In this document: in pieces, positions 1 to 8,001 of the stretch
Position numbering within the stretch: position 1 is the first letter of the stretch
How the letters are laid out: every line of letters starts with the position of its first letter
Origin: Caldifarciminota bacterium
GTDB lineage: Bacteria; Hydrothermota; UBA3073; JACQXS01; JAGMCI01
DNA length: 62,750 bases
Reading direction: 5' to 3'
Assembly: GCA_023129325.1 (NCBI GenBank)
Contig: JAGMCI010000006.1
Span: forward strand, 1-62,750
Made by a program: the position numbers and the translations under genes
The notes under the pieces: generated by a model
The model's input: only the letters and a program-made list of their open reading frames with translations
Database searches by the model: none
What the model was told of the DNA's origin: nothing

Positions 1-27
1 TTTTTAGTTTAATTTATTATACCAGCA

Positions 28-240
28 TAAACGAGTTTTAACACGAACCCATCACGAACCCCGCACCAGAGAAATCTCGGTGCGGGGCGAACATTTACAA
101 ACAGTACACGAACAGGATAAAAAACAAAAATAGGCAGGACTCTCAATCCTGCAAGGCTAATCCGCCTTAGGCGGATTAGCCTATTGGTTTTGGTTCGTGT
201 TTTGTTAGTTTTAGTTCGTGTCCTGTTCGTGTTTCAATTT
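28..240. repeat. Composite inverted repeat with nested palindromes
   Basis: Gene-free stretch at the window start. Outer arms carry the words AACACGAA (left) and TTCGTGTT (right). Three perfect palindromes lie inside: 59-87 (9-bp arms CCCCGCACC/GGTGCGGGG), 134-152 (6-bp arms GCAGGA/TCCTGC) and 155-181 (12-bp arms GGCTAATCCGCC/GGCGGATTAGCC). Each nested palindrome has relatives elsewhere in the window, some inside genes. It looks like repeats inserted into a repeat. The outer part is a distant relative of the elements at 11495-11670 and 59447-59600. No coding sequence is seen here. Confidence 0.75.
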
Positions 241-245
241 ATTTC

Positions 246-281
246 TTGACTTTTTGAGACAAAGGGAGTAATATTCTAAAG
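246..281 (+). promoter_or_regulatory. Sigma70-type promoter, leaderless spacing
   Basis: TTGACT at 246-251, 17-base spacer, TAATAT at 269-274, then 7 bases to the ATG of the mini-ORF at 282. The expected start site is therefore at or next to that ATG. It is the only good promoter seen upstream of the radical SAM gene at 339, so it may drive the start of the large + strand locus. Confidence 0.55.
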
Positions 282-329
282 ATGAAGGCAATTATTTTAG
301 CAGCAGGGGAAAGCAAAATATATGCATAA
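282..329 (+). pseudogene. 5' remnant of a sugar-nucleotidyltransferase gene
   Basis: Encodes MKAIILAAGESKIYA and then stops. The first 12 residues equal the first 12 of the intact nucleotidyltransferase at 1838 (nucleotide-binding loop). Over the shared 37 bases I count seven differences, all at third codon positions, so this is the stump of a diverged homologue and not a fresh duplication. The radical SAM gene begins 9 bases after the stop. It probably marks a recombination or deletion point. It could still be translated as a short leader peptide. Confidence 0.75.
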
Positions 330-338
330 CTCAGATGT

Positions 339-1820
339 ATGAAAGCACTATTAATTAATCCACCCTTTCAGAGATTAAAGGGATTAGAGGACATATATTT
401 TCCACTTGGGTTAGGATGTATTGCGGCGGTACTTGAGAAGAAAGCAGTTCAAACAAATATTTACAATGTAGAAGTGCCTTCACCTGAAGAGCATTTGAAA
501 ACACCAAGTATCTCGTTATTACTATCAACTCACCAAAGTTATATTAAGGCATTGAGGGATAGAACTCACTATGTTTGGGGTGAAATTACCGATGTGCTTC
601 ATGAATGGCAACCTGACATAGTGGGCATATCTGTCATGACAGCGAAGTATACATCAGCAAAGATAGTATCAGAGCTGGTGAAAGAATATAGAAAGGATTG
701 TGTTGTAATTTGGGGCGGTCCCCATCCCACAGTTGCTCCAGAGGATATATTGAGAGAGTGTCAGGTTGACTTTGTCGTACGGGGTGAGGGTGAAGATACT
801 GTATGTGAGCTTATTGATTTACTCGCGGGTTACACCACAGTGGAGATAATTGATGGCATATCTTACAAAAGAAGGGAGAAGGTCATTCATAACAGAAACA
901 GAGAGCTTATTAAAGAACTTGACGAACTCTCATTTCCTGCACGACATCTGTTGTGGAGACAGGAAGCATATCCACCGGCAGCATTTGGTCATTTAGAGGC
1001 AGCTCGAGGCTGTCCATATAGGTGTACTTTTTGCAATACCCAAGCGATATGGGGAAGAAGAGTCAGGAAAAGGGCATTGAAGAATGTAATTAAAGAAATC
1101 AAGGAGATACAAAACTTATATAAGACGATACTATTTCATTTTGTTGACGAAAGTTTTACAATTGACCGGAATTATGTGCTTGGACTCTGTAGAAAAATCA
1201 GGGATGAAAAATTAGACATCTCGTGGGTATGCACTACAAGGGTTGACCGCATTGATGATGACCTATTAAGAGAGATGAAGCAGGCTAATTGTAATGCTAT
1301 AAGTGTTGGCATTGAGTCAGGCAGTCAAAGAATGCTGAAACTTATCAAGAAAGATATCAGCATTGACAAAATAAAAACTGCTACAAATCTATTAGTTAAA
1401 AATAATATTGACTGGCATGCATACTTCATGATTGGATTCCCACAAGAGACAGAAAATGATTTACAGGCTACGATAAAAATGATGAGAGAAATAACTCCTT
1501 CTACTTTCACATTAAGTATATATACACCATACCCGGGAACTGAGTTGTTCCAACTCACAAAACAGTATGGTCTCTTATCTGATAACATTGACTGGAGCCG
1601 ATTTTCTCACCAGAGCCCCGAGAACGTATTTGTGAAGAGCATTTCCAAAGAAAAATTTAAATTATATTCTCATTACATTACCAAATTTGTTAATAAATAT
1701 AACAATAGCCCAATCTCTATGCTTAGGAGGGCACTTTTAAGGAAAGAACTGTATTTTAAGCACCCAAAATTGTTTATTAAATTAGCCATGAAGCCTTTAA
1801 GGAGACTTTTTCATTCATAG
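339..1820 (+). CDS. Cobalamin-binding radical SAM protein (copy 1)
   Basis: 493 aa. The N-terminal cobalamin-binding-like domain covers about residues 1-150, with the loop GGPHPT at 126-131. The radical SAM domain has the 4Fe-4S cluster motif at C225, C229 and C232 (context RGCPYRCTFC), followed by the family's usual VGIESGS segment. This is the BchE/P-methyltransferase type architecture, whose members methylate unactivated carbons or do ring chemistry with SAM and B12; the substrate cannot be told here. No clear Shine-Dalgarno precedes the ATG. It is the first of four paralogues in 18 kb and is followed 17 bases later by a nucleotidyltransferase. Family sure, reaction unknown. Confidence 0.9.
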   Translation: MKALLINPPFQRLKGLEDIYFPLGLGCIAAVLEKKAVQTNIYNVEVPSPEEHLKTPSISLLLSTHQSYIKALRDRTHYVWGEITDVLHEWQPDIVGISVMTAKYTSAKIVSELVKEYRKDCVVIWGGPHPTVAPEDILRECQVDFVVRGEGEDTVCELIDLLAGYTTVEIIDGISYKRREKVIHNRNRELIKELDELSFPARHLLWRQEAYPPAAFGHLEAARGCPYRCTFCNTQAIWGRRVRKRALKNVIKEIKEIQNLYKTILFHFVDESFTIDRNYVLGLCRKIRDEKLDISWVCTTRVDRIDDDLLREMKQANCNAISVGIESGSQRMLKLIKKDISIDKIKTATNLLVKNNIDWHAYFMIGFPQETENDLQATIKMMREITPSTFTLSIYTPYPGTELFQLTKQYGLLSDNIDWSRFSHQSPENVFVKSISKEKFKLYSHYITKFVNKYNNSPISMLRRALLRKELYFKHPKLFIKLAMKPLRRLFHS

Positions 1821-1837
1821 TGTAGCAAGTAAGCTTA

Positions 1838-2551
1838 ATGAAAGCAATTATATTAGCCGCTGGAGAGAGTAAAAGGCTTATGCCATTAACAAAAGATAAA
1901 CCAAAATGTCTTCTTAAAATAAGAGATAAGTCTATTCTTAAACACCAGTTAAACAACCTTCAAGCCAACGGGATTTCTGATATTATCATTGTTACTGGCT
2001 ATTATGCAGATAAGATTAAAAATGAAGCAGGGAATGAAATAAAATATATACATAATCCAATATATGATAAAACAAATAGTCTATATTCTTTATGGTTAGC
2101 AAGGGAGGAATTGAGTGACGGCTTTATTCTCCTTAATTCTGACATCATTTTTCAATCTCAAGTCTTACAGAAATTAATAGACTCAAACTATTCCGATGCT
2201 ATCTTGGTTGATTTTAACAAGAAGTTAAAAAATGGCGAGATGAATGTTAAAGTTAATAATAAGAAAGTGGTGGAAATTAGCAAAACTTTATTTGCAAAGG
2301 AGGCTGATGGCGAGAGTGTTCAAATATTAAAATTAGGAAAAGAAGGAGCAAAAAGGTTCTTTGAAGAAGTTGATTTACTGATTTTGAAAGGTATTGTTGA
2401 TGTTTTCCCCCCCTATGCTTTAAATAAATTAGTAAAACATTACCCTGTATATGCAGTAGATGTGTGGAATTCACAATGGATAGAGATTGATACTCTTGAA
2501 GATTTAAAGGGGGCAAGGGAGTCATTAAACAGGGACTATAAGAGACTTTGA
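1838..2551 (+). CDS. Sugar/alcohol-phosphate nucleotidyltransferase (LicC/IPCT-like)
   Basis: 237 aa. The N-terminal signature (LAAGESKRLMPLT, then DKPKCLL) is the NTP-transferase binding loop. The segment NSLYSLWLAREEL and the metal-binding NSDIIF resemble LicC-type and inositol-1-phosphate cytidylyltransferases more than hexose-1-phosphate types. A CDP-alcohol phosphotransferase lies two genes downstream, so the likely role is making a CDP-activated alcohol such as inositol or choline; this is inference. The last residues and the stop codon (about 2527-2551) are encoded by a copy of the AACAGGGACT hairpin repeat, so the native C terminus was probably overwritten. Confidence 0.8.
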   Translation: MKAIILAAGESKRLMPLTKDKPKCLLKIRDKSILKHQLNNLQANGISDIIIVTGYYADKIKNEAGNEIKYIHNPIYDKTNSLYSLWLAREELSDGFILLNSDIIFQSQVLQKLIDSNYSDAILVDFNKKLKNGEMNVKVNNKKVVEISKTLFAKEADGESVQILKLGKEGAKRFFEEVDLLILKGIVDVFPPYALNKLVKHYPVYAVDVWNSQWIEIDTLEDLKGARESLNRDYKRL

Positions 2552-2706
2552 AGAGACATGAAATTTAGTTGGTCTTTGTTAAATAAACAGGGATTGCAAG
2601 AGACTTTTAAGAGAAAATTTATCTCATACAAGTCTCGTGAAAGTCACTGTTAAAAAGAAAAAGGGATTATAAATAAACAGGGACTATAAGAGACTTTAAA
2701 GAGACA
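2526..2706. repeat. AACAGGGACT hairpin repeat, cluster 1
   Basis: Three tandem parts: a left arm at 2526-2557 that overlaps the end of the nucleotidyltransferase, a full hairpin at 2583-2655, and another left arm at 2670-2706. The full unit is an imperfect inverted repeat. AACAGGGA.. pairs with ..TCACTGTT, and AGAGACTT with AAGTCTC, around an A-rich loop. Related clusters are at 3163-3286 and 5537-5703. No T-tract follows, so a plain intrinsic terminator is not obvious. Confidence 0.85.
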
Positions 2707-2742
2707 AACAAAGAATCTCAATAGTTGAAAAAGAGGAAAAAA

Positions 2743-3153
2743 ATGAAATGGGATGACTCAAGCTACAGAGGCATTACAGATAAAATCATCAAAGCTTTTT
2801 ATAAGGTACATGATAGATTAGGACCTGGATTTTTAGAAGAGGCATATCATAAAGCACTGCTTATTGAGATAAGTAAGGATTTCCATGTAGATTCCGAGAA
2901 AGGATTTCCAGTTATATATGAAGGCAAAGAAGTTAGTAAGTATGTGCCAGATTTAATAGTAGAAAATAAGGTAATAGTGGAGGTCAAAGCAGTAAAGGAG
3001 CTGAACGATACGCACAAGGCTCAAATAATATCACAGTTGAGGGTAGCAGAGATACTGATTGGATTTCTTGTGAATTTTGCTAAAGAGAAAGTAGAGTTCA
3101 AGAGATTCGACAACTTCTATCGGATAGAAAAAGATGGGTTAAAGTTAGAATAG
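2743..3153 (+). CDS. GxxExxY family protein (PD-(D/E)XK nuclease-like)
   Basis: 136 aa from ATG 2743, which follows an AAGAGG-like ribosome site; an in-frame TTG lies 18 bases upstream. The family motif GFLEEAY spans residues 29-35. Residues P69-D70 and E80-V-K82 form a PD...ExK pattern, the catalytic signature of the PD-(D/E)XK nuclease fold. The function of GxxExxY proteins is not established. Here the gene sits alone inside a glycan operon with tandem AACAGGGACT hairpins on both sides, which suggests it arrived, or moves, together with them. Family assignment is firm; nuclease activity is inferred. Confidence 0.85.
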   Translation: MKWDDSSYRGITDKIIKAFYKVHDRLGPGFLEEAYHKALLIEISKDFHVDSEKGFPVIYEGKEVSKYVPDLIVENKVIVEVKAVKELNDTHKAQIISQLRVAEILIGFLVNFAKEKVEFKRFDNFYRIEKDGLKLE

Positions 3154-3162
3154 ATAGGGATT

Positions 3163-3286
3163 TTTAAAGTCTCGTACAAGTCTCGTGAAAGTCACTGTTA
3201 AAAGGATTATAAATAAACAGGGACTATAAGAGACTTTGAAGAGAAAAAAGAGTCTCTTGTAAGTCTCGTAAAATCCCTGTTAAAAA
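3163..3286. repeat. AACAGGGACT hairpin repeat, cluster 2
   Basis: A right arm alone at 3163-3202, a GGATTAT linker, then a full hairpin at 3211-3286 ending two bases before the ATG of the next gene. It has the same order and linker as the clusters at 2526 and 5537. The full unit pairs AACAGGGACT with the closing CCCTGTT and AGAGACTT with AAGTCTC. Confidence 0.85.
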
Positions 3287-3288
3287 CA

Positions 3289-4095
3289 ATGGAATCAATT
3301 AGAGAATTAAGGAAAATTTGTGCCAGGTCGCAAAAATATCATACCTCGCCGTTGTATGCCAGAAAAGTAATTAGACATATATCAATCTATATTACATGGT
3401 TGTTTCTACATACCAGAATTACCCCTAATCAGATAACCTTTCTTGGGATGCTTGTTGGATTAGCAGGTGGAGTATGCTTAGCTTTTCAGAAATGGATAAT
3501 AGGGATTATATTACTTCAAATATCTTATATCCTTGATTGTGTTGATGGAGAAGTGGCAAGATACAAAAAGATATCAAGTTTAAGTGGTGAGCATTTAGAT
3601 ATGATAGGACATTTTTTTGTTCAACCATGTGTTTACTTTTGCTTTTCTGTGGGACTTTATCAGGAATTCACCCACCTATGGATTTTAATTTTGGGATTTC
3701 TTGGAGCCTTGTGTTCGGGGCCTATTGTCACTTCAGCATTAGACCATGTAGTAATGAATATAGTAAGGTCAGGGAGAATCAAAGATTATCAGTCAGGAGT
3801 CAAAAGTCAGAAGTCAGGGGTCAGAAGTCAGAAGTTAGAAGTTATTAAGTTATTAAAAAGGATAAAAAGAGCCTTGACTATTCCCATTGGATATCCGAAT
3901 ACCTTTAATATTATAACAGGGGCAGTAATAATTGATTTATTAGTTTCCAAATTTGGAGTAACTGAACTCGGATTTAACCTTAAACTTTTATTTCTTATAT
4001 ATCTTGGATTATATACTCCTGTGGGCCAGATAATAGGAGCTTTCCAGAATGTGAGGAAGAAACAAATAGAAAGAGACTTATCGTGTATAAAATGA
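3289..4095 (+). CDS. CDP-alcohol phosphotransferase family membrane protein
   Basis: 268 aa, several membrane segments. The family signature is present as D83, D86-G87, A90-R91, G100 and D104, but the last acidic residue of the motif, the expected catalytic base, is H108. Family members transfer a phospho-alcohol from a CDP carrier to make phospholipids or phosphodiester-linked polyols. With the cytidylyltransferase-like gene at 1838 it could make a CDP-alcohol-derived head group or glycan decoration; the substrate is unknown. Residues about 167-186 are low-complexity (Q-K-S-G-V-R type), encoded by an 8-bp tandem repeat that lies in a predicted loop. The stop overlaps the next ATG (ATGA). Confidence 0.85.
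   Translation: MESIRELRKICARSQKYHTSPLYARKVIRHISIYITWLFLHTRITPNQITFLGMLVGLAGGVCLAFQKWIIGIILLQISYILDCVDGEVARYKKISSLSGEHLDMIGHFFVQPCVYFCFSVGLYQEFTHLWILILGFLGALCSGPIVTSALDHVVMNIVRSGRIKDYQSGVKSQKSGVRSQKLEVIKLLKRIKRALTIPIGYPNTFNIITGAVIIDLLVSKFGVTELGFNLKLLFLIYLGLYTPVGQIIGAFQNVRKKQIERDLSCIK
3789..3848 (+). repeat. 8-bp tandem repeat (AGTCAGAA type) inside a gene
   Basis: About six imperfect copies of AGTCAGAA/AGTCAGGA lie within the CDP-alcohol phosphotransferase gene. Because 8 is not a multiple of 3, successive copies are read in all three frames, giving a mixed K/S/R/Q/V peptide at residues 167-186. Similar tracts occur in GlmS, GlmM, the AsnB-like gene and a GT4 gene in this window. Confidence 0.8.
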
Positions 4096-5555
4096 ATCAC
4101 TCTATACTTATTGAGAAAACCCAAGGATTGACGCGAGGCTTAAGGGAATGGCGTAGTTCTCATTTTTCTTTTATCCTGGCAATCATCTTTGCTGTAATAG
4201 GAATAGGGCTGGTAAGAGCCATTTTATTGGAACGAATACAGCCCCAAATGTTCTATTTACTCCTTGGAGGAATAGCTATTTTATTGTTCTCCCTGATTTA
4301 TCCTCGTTTAGTCTTTGCATTCCTACTTTGCTCTTTTGCTACTTATAACACATTTTTTACTACAACAACAAAGCTTAAATTCGGAGGTGGGGGCTCCTTT
4401 TGGGTTACTGATATAATTATGTTCCTGCTATTTATTGGAATGGGCATAAAAATGGCTGTGAGGAAGGATAGTATGCCAAGGACGCCTTTAAATGTGCCAC
4501 TTCTATTATTTTATACTGTTGTGTTTGTGGCAGCTCTGAGGGGAATCTTTTATTCAGTCGACCCAGTGGGTTCCATGGGAAGGCTTAGGTTTTTGAGCTA
4601 TTATTTACTTTTCTTCCCTTTCATATATTTCTTTAAAGATACAAAGCAGATTCGTCAAGTTTTTTATTTTTGGATAGCCGTTGCTGTGGTAGCAGCTATA
4701 CTCTCTATAATAAGGTATATACAAGCACCAAGTTATAAGATGTGGATGGACCCAACAGGGGGTTTTTGGACAAGGAGACTTCGTGGACCTGTAGCAATTA
4801 ATGCTGTTACTCCAATGTTATTAATGCTTGTTTCTGTTTTCATCTATTATCGGGAAAAATTTTCAAAATTTGTCCTATCATTTGTCATATTACTCCTTTT
4901 GATATGCCTTGGTATTAGCTACACTCGGGGGCATTGGCTCGAATTTATGGGAGGACTTCTTTATATTATCGCAATTTCAGGTGCTAAAGAAAGGACGAAG
5001 AGAATCACTATTATTTTATTAGCTGGGGTCTTTTTAATTTTTGGGGTAATCTTGTTAGGAACTCTTGTCCCCGGGCAGACGGGGCTTGGGCATTTTGCCT
5101 TCCGATTTAAGACAATCTTTTTCCCAACCCCTGGAGGAAATATTGAATCACGTATAAAGCAGAGTGTAGGGGCAATTAAAGCACTTCAGCTACGTCCGTT
5201 ATTTGGCTGTGGGTTTGGAGGAACTTATTTAAAAGGACTACGAATGTTCGGCTCTTATTATGGTGGTGTACATAACAGCTTCCTTTTGCTTGCTTTGGAA
5301 ATGGGATTTTTAGGTCTTGGATTTTTTCTCTGGTTCATATTTCAATTCTTAAAAGACGCACATAACTTATACAAGAATCTAAAAGAGGGATGGCTCAAGG
5401 GCTTTGTTTTGGGAACCCAGGGAGTGATGATTGGGATAATACTTCTTAACCAGAGTGGTTACGGTCTGGTTGCTCCAAGAACCGGCGTCCTTTTTGCCTT
5501 CGTGATGGGCTCAGTAGAAATAATTAGGAAGATTAAAAATAAACAGGGACTATAA
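4092..5555 (+). CDS. O-antigen ligase/polymerase-like membrane protein (Wzy_C)
   Basis: 487 aa from ATG 4092, chosen because it overlaps the previous stop as ATGA; an in-frame GTG lies 9 bases upstream. Roughly ten or more hydrophobic segments with a long external loop. The segment with HNSFL and EMGFLG near residues 390-410 is typical of the Wzy_C/WaaL superfamily, which joins or polymerises lipid-linked glycans at the periplasmic face. It follows the phosphotransferase and precedes a GT-C transferase. The last four residues and the stop lie in a hairpin repeat at 5537, so the C terminus has been remade by the repeat. Confidence 0.8.
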   Translation: MNHSILIEKTQGLTRGLREWRSSHFSFILAIIFAVIGIGLVRAILLERIQPQMFYLLLGGIAILLFSLIYPRLVFAFLLCSFATYNTFFTTTTKLKFGGGGSFWVTDIIMFLLFIGMGIKMAVRKDSMPRTPLNVPLLLFYTVVFVAALRGIFYSVDPVGSMGRLRFLSYYLLFFPFIYFFKDTKQIRQVFYFWIAVAVVAAILSIIRYIQAPSYKMWMDPTGGFWTRRLRGPVAINAVTPMLLMLVSVFIYYREKFSKFVLSFVILLLLICLGISYTRGHWLEFMGGLLYIIAISGAKERTKRITIILLAGVFLIFGVILLGTLVPGQTGLGHFAFRFKTIFFPTPGGNIESRIKQSVGAIKALQLRPLFGCGFGGTYLKGLRMFGSYYGGVHNSFLLLALEMGFLGLGFFLWFIFQFLKDAHNLYKNLKEGWLKGFVLGTQGVMIGIILLNQSGYGLVAPRTGVLFAFVMGSVEIIRKIKNKQGL

Positions 5556-5703
5556 GAGTCCGTCAGCTGACGGATTGAAGAGACAAAGAGTCTCGTAAAG
5601 GTCACTGTTAAAAAGAAGAAAAATTATAAATAAACAGGGACTATAAGAGACTTTTAAGAGAAAAAGAGTTTCTTGCAAGTCTCGTGAAAGTCACTGTTAA
5701 AAA
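5537..5703. repeat. AACAGGGACT hairpin repeat, cluster 3, with a nested palindrome
   Basis: Two tandem full hairpins at 5537-5614 and 5629-5703. The first carries a GTCCGTCAGCTGACGGATT insertion in its left half (about 5557-5576). The core of that insertion, TCCGTCAGCTGACGGA, is the 16-bp perfect palindrome also found inside the deacetylase gene at 19217-19232. It is a direct case of one repeat family inside another. The next gene starts at 5710. Confidence 0.85.
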
Positions 5704-5709
5704 AGAAAA

Positions 5710-6978
5710 ATGTTAGATATATTTAAAAATGAGAGAAGGTTTTTAATCTTTCTTTTCCTATTTGCGTTAGCAATACGGGTTGTATTTATTAGCTTCCCAA
5801 TTATTGCCCAAGATGCATTGGAAGTCAAACATGATGCAGCAACCCACAATATGGCTGCAATGCGGGTAGTTGAAGGGAAAGAAGACACTGCTCCTCGGAC
5901 CGGGTATTATCTTTTCCTTGCAATAATTTATTTTCTATTTGGACACAATCTATATGCTGCGAGATTTGCCCAAGCAATATTAGGTGCATTAACCTGTTTG
6001 ATAATTTATTTCATTGGAAGGGAGGTATTTTCTAAAAAGGCAGGTATTATTGCAGGTCTCATTTCTGCCATGTATCCTTACTTTCTTTATTACACAGGCA
6101 TGCTCCTTTCTGAAACACTTGCTGTTTTCTTGCTCTCTTTGGCAACTTTACTTATTGTCAAATATATTAAATCACTATCTTTCCCGCCTGCCAAATCAGT
6201 GGCACAGGCTTCCAGCCTGTGGGCAGGTAAAACTGCACTCCTGGTGGGGGTCTTTTTAGGATTAGCAACCATTATAAAACCTATAGTATTTGGATTTCCT
6301 GTCTTTTTGCTAATTGGGATGATACTGCTCTCAAGAAAAAAAACTAAAGCTGTCTTTCATTTCTTGGGAATACTTGCAATATTTTTTCTGACCCTCAGTC
6401 CATGGGTTATCCGAAATTCGCTTGTTACCAAGAAAGTTTGTATCCTGCCATATGCAGGTTTGATAACATCTGTTGCTACCAATCCAAATTATAAATATAG
6501 GTTTAGCGAGCCAGAAAAACTTGAGGAGTGGCAAGAGAGTCACCTTGAGAAAGATAAAATTAGAGCTAAGAAGAAAGGGGCAATTTTTCTTCCCTTGAGT
6601 TATATTAGAAACAATCCTAAAGAATTCTTTTCCGGGCTCTGGTTTAAATTTAAAGAATTCTGGCGCCCTGCGCCCCATCGCACAGGAGCACATTGGTCGG
6701 TGAGGAATTTTATTCTTGGTTGGTTATCCGCAGGTTTGATTTCTATTTTAGGATTGCTGGGTATGATATTCTCGTATAGAAGTTGGAGATTGACACTTAT
6801 TCCCATTTTATTGGTTGTATATTTTACGGTTGCCTATAGTTTGACAATTGGTTTGCCACGATATAGGCTTCCCATAATGCCCATTATGATTCTCTTTGCC
6901 TCCTATGGTCTTTACAGTATTCTATCACAAATACCAATGAGCAGAATATTAACACACTTTACACAAGTAGGGAAATAA
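5710..6978 (+). CDS. GT-C glycosyltransferase, PMT_2/ArnT type
   Basis: 422 aa with about ten membrane segments. It belongs to the dolichyl-phosphate-mannose protein mannosyltransferase-like superfamily (PMT_2), which moves sugars from polyprenyl-phosphate carriers on the outer face of the membrane. The N-terminal helix is followed by an acidic loop (HDAATHNMAAMR), as usual for the family. Residues about 159-173 (PAKSVAQASSLWAGK) are encoded by nested palindromes at 6187-6227 and look like an inserted loop. It follows the Wzy_C protein. The acceptor is unknown. Confidence 0.8.
   Translation: MLDIFKNERRFLIFLFLFALAIRVVFISFPIIAQDALEVKHDAATHNMAAMRVVEGKEDTAPRTGYYLFLAIIYFLFGHNLYAARFAQAILGALTCLIIYFIGREVFSKKAGIIAGLISAMYPYFLYYTGMLLSETLAVFLLSLATLLIVKYIKSLSFPPAKSVAQASSLWAGKTALLVGVFLGLATIIKPIVFGFPVFLLIGMILLSRKKTKAVFHFLGILAIFFLTLSPWVIRNSLVTKKVCILPYAGLITSVATNPNYKYRFSEPEKLEEWQESHLEKDKIRAKKKGAIFLPLSYIRNNPKEFFSGLWFKFKEFWRPAPHRTGAHWSVRNFILGWLSAGLISILGLLGMIFSYRSWRLTLIPILLVVYFTVAYSLTIGLPRYRLPIMPIMILFASYGLYSILSQIPMSRILTHFTQVGK
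6187..6227 (+). repeat. Nested palindromes inside the PMT_2 gene
   Basis: Outer arms CCTGCC (6187-6192) and GGCAGG (6222-6227) enclose an inner hairpin CACAGGCT-TCC-AGCCTGTG (6203-6221). The reading frame stays open. The outer arms match palindromes in genes at 29653, 31384, 32343 and 46534. Confidence 0.8.
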
Positions 6979-6993
6979 GAGGGATGGAATACA

Positions 6994-7971
6994 ATGGTTA
7001 AGACTATGAAAAAAAAATTGTATTTCCTGATTCAGTTGGTTTTAACATTAGGACTATTAACATTTTTATTTGCTCAAGTCAGATTTAATTTGAATAAAAT
7101 AGTTTTGGCTCTATCACAAATTCCTTTTCTCATTTTACTGGTCTGCTTTGCACTATATTTACTAACTTGTGTTTTAAGGTCTATTAGATTCAAAATTATA
7201 CTAAATAGAAAAACGGAGCTTGGGAACTTATTCAATATTGCTGCTCTCCATAATTTGTTCAATAACATGTTGCCCGCTCGGCTTGGAGAATTATCCTATG
7301 TTTACTTATTGGGTAGGAAAGAAAATATCCCTGCAGGAACTGGAACAGCAAGTTTAATAGTCGCCAGGATCTTTGACTTAATTTCCTTTGAGATATTTCT
7401 TATACTTTCTATACTTTTAACAAAAGACCTTCTTGCTTTGTCTCAACCACGAATAAATAGTGTTATATTTTTCCTTGGACTGTCGTTAATATTATCAATT
7501 TTTTTACTTTTTTGGGTTGGAAATATTTTCCGGTTTGTTAAAAGCGTGGTAGAAAAGACAAACTTGAAAAGGTTCAAACTTTCTAATTATATAATAAGAA
7601 AGTTAGTTGAATTAAAAGAGGGGTTGGAAGATATAAAATCATTTCGGAAAATTTTATCTATATTTTTTACCTCAATTTTGATAACTTTTCTTCTCTATTA
7701 TGTTAATTATATTTTAATCGGCTATATGGGCATAGGACTTGGTTTTTGGAAATTAGTAGTTGCTATGTCTTTTACAATCGTTACCGTTTTGCTGCCAATA
7801 CAAAGTATAGGAAATTTAGGAACGTATGAAGGCGCTTTTTTAATTGGTTTGGTCATTTTTCAAGTCCCAAAGGAGTTGGCAATCACTGTTGGATTTGGCA
7901 TACATTTGATCAGTTATTTGTTTATCATAATTATAGGCGGTTACGGATTAATAGCGCTTAAACTGAAATAA
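6994..7971 (+). CDS. YbhN/UPF0104-type integral membrane protein (LPG synthase TM domain)
   Basis: 325 aa, about eight membrane segments. Two conserved segments of the family are visible: MLPARLGELSYVYLL near residue 90 and SIGNLGTYEGAFLIGL near residue 270. Members of this superfamily include the flippase half of lysyl-phosphatidylglycerol synthases and many proteins in glycan loci with no assigned role. Here it follows the GT-C transferase in the same direction and may move or anchor a lipid intermediate; this is inference. A GAGGGA ribosome site lies upstream of the ATG. Confidence 0.8.
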   Translation: MVKTMKKKLYFLIQLVLTLGLLTFLFAQVRFNLNKIVLALSQIPFLILLVCFALYLLTCVLRSIRFKIILNRKTELGNLFNIAALHNLFNNMLPARLGELSYVYLLGRKENIPAGTGTASLIVARIFDLISFEIFLILSILLTKDLLALSQPRINSVIFFLGLSLILSIFLLFWVGNIFRFVKSVVEKTNLKRFKLSNYIIRKLVELKEGLEDIKSFRKILSIFFTSILITFLLYYVNYILIGYMGIGLGFWKLVVAMSFTIVTVLLPIQSIGNLGTYEGAFLIGLVIFQVPKELAITVGFGIHLISYLFIIIIGGYGLIALKLK

Positions 7972-8001
7972 CTTTGGAGAATCAAATATAAGGGGAAATA
8001 A

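Noticed and set aside
2526-3286. AACAGGGACT hairpins as ordinary intrinsic terminators
   Set aside because: They are not followed by T-runs, occur in tandem, and lie inside what looks like a continuous operon.
3627-3848. 73-codon frame inside the CDP-alcohol phosphotransferase gene
   Set aside because: It is a shadow in another frame, open mainly because the tandem repeat lacks stops in every frame.
2526-5703. Tandem hairpin clusters as a CRISPR array
   Set aside because: Units adjoin each other without unique spacers of constant length, are imperfect, overlap gene ends and lie at three places; no cas gene is present.
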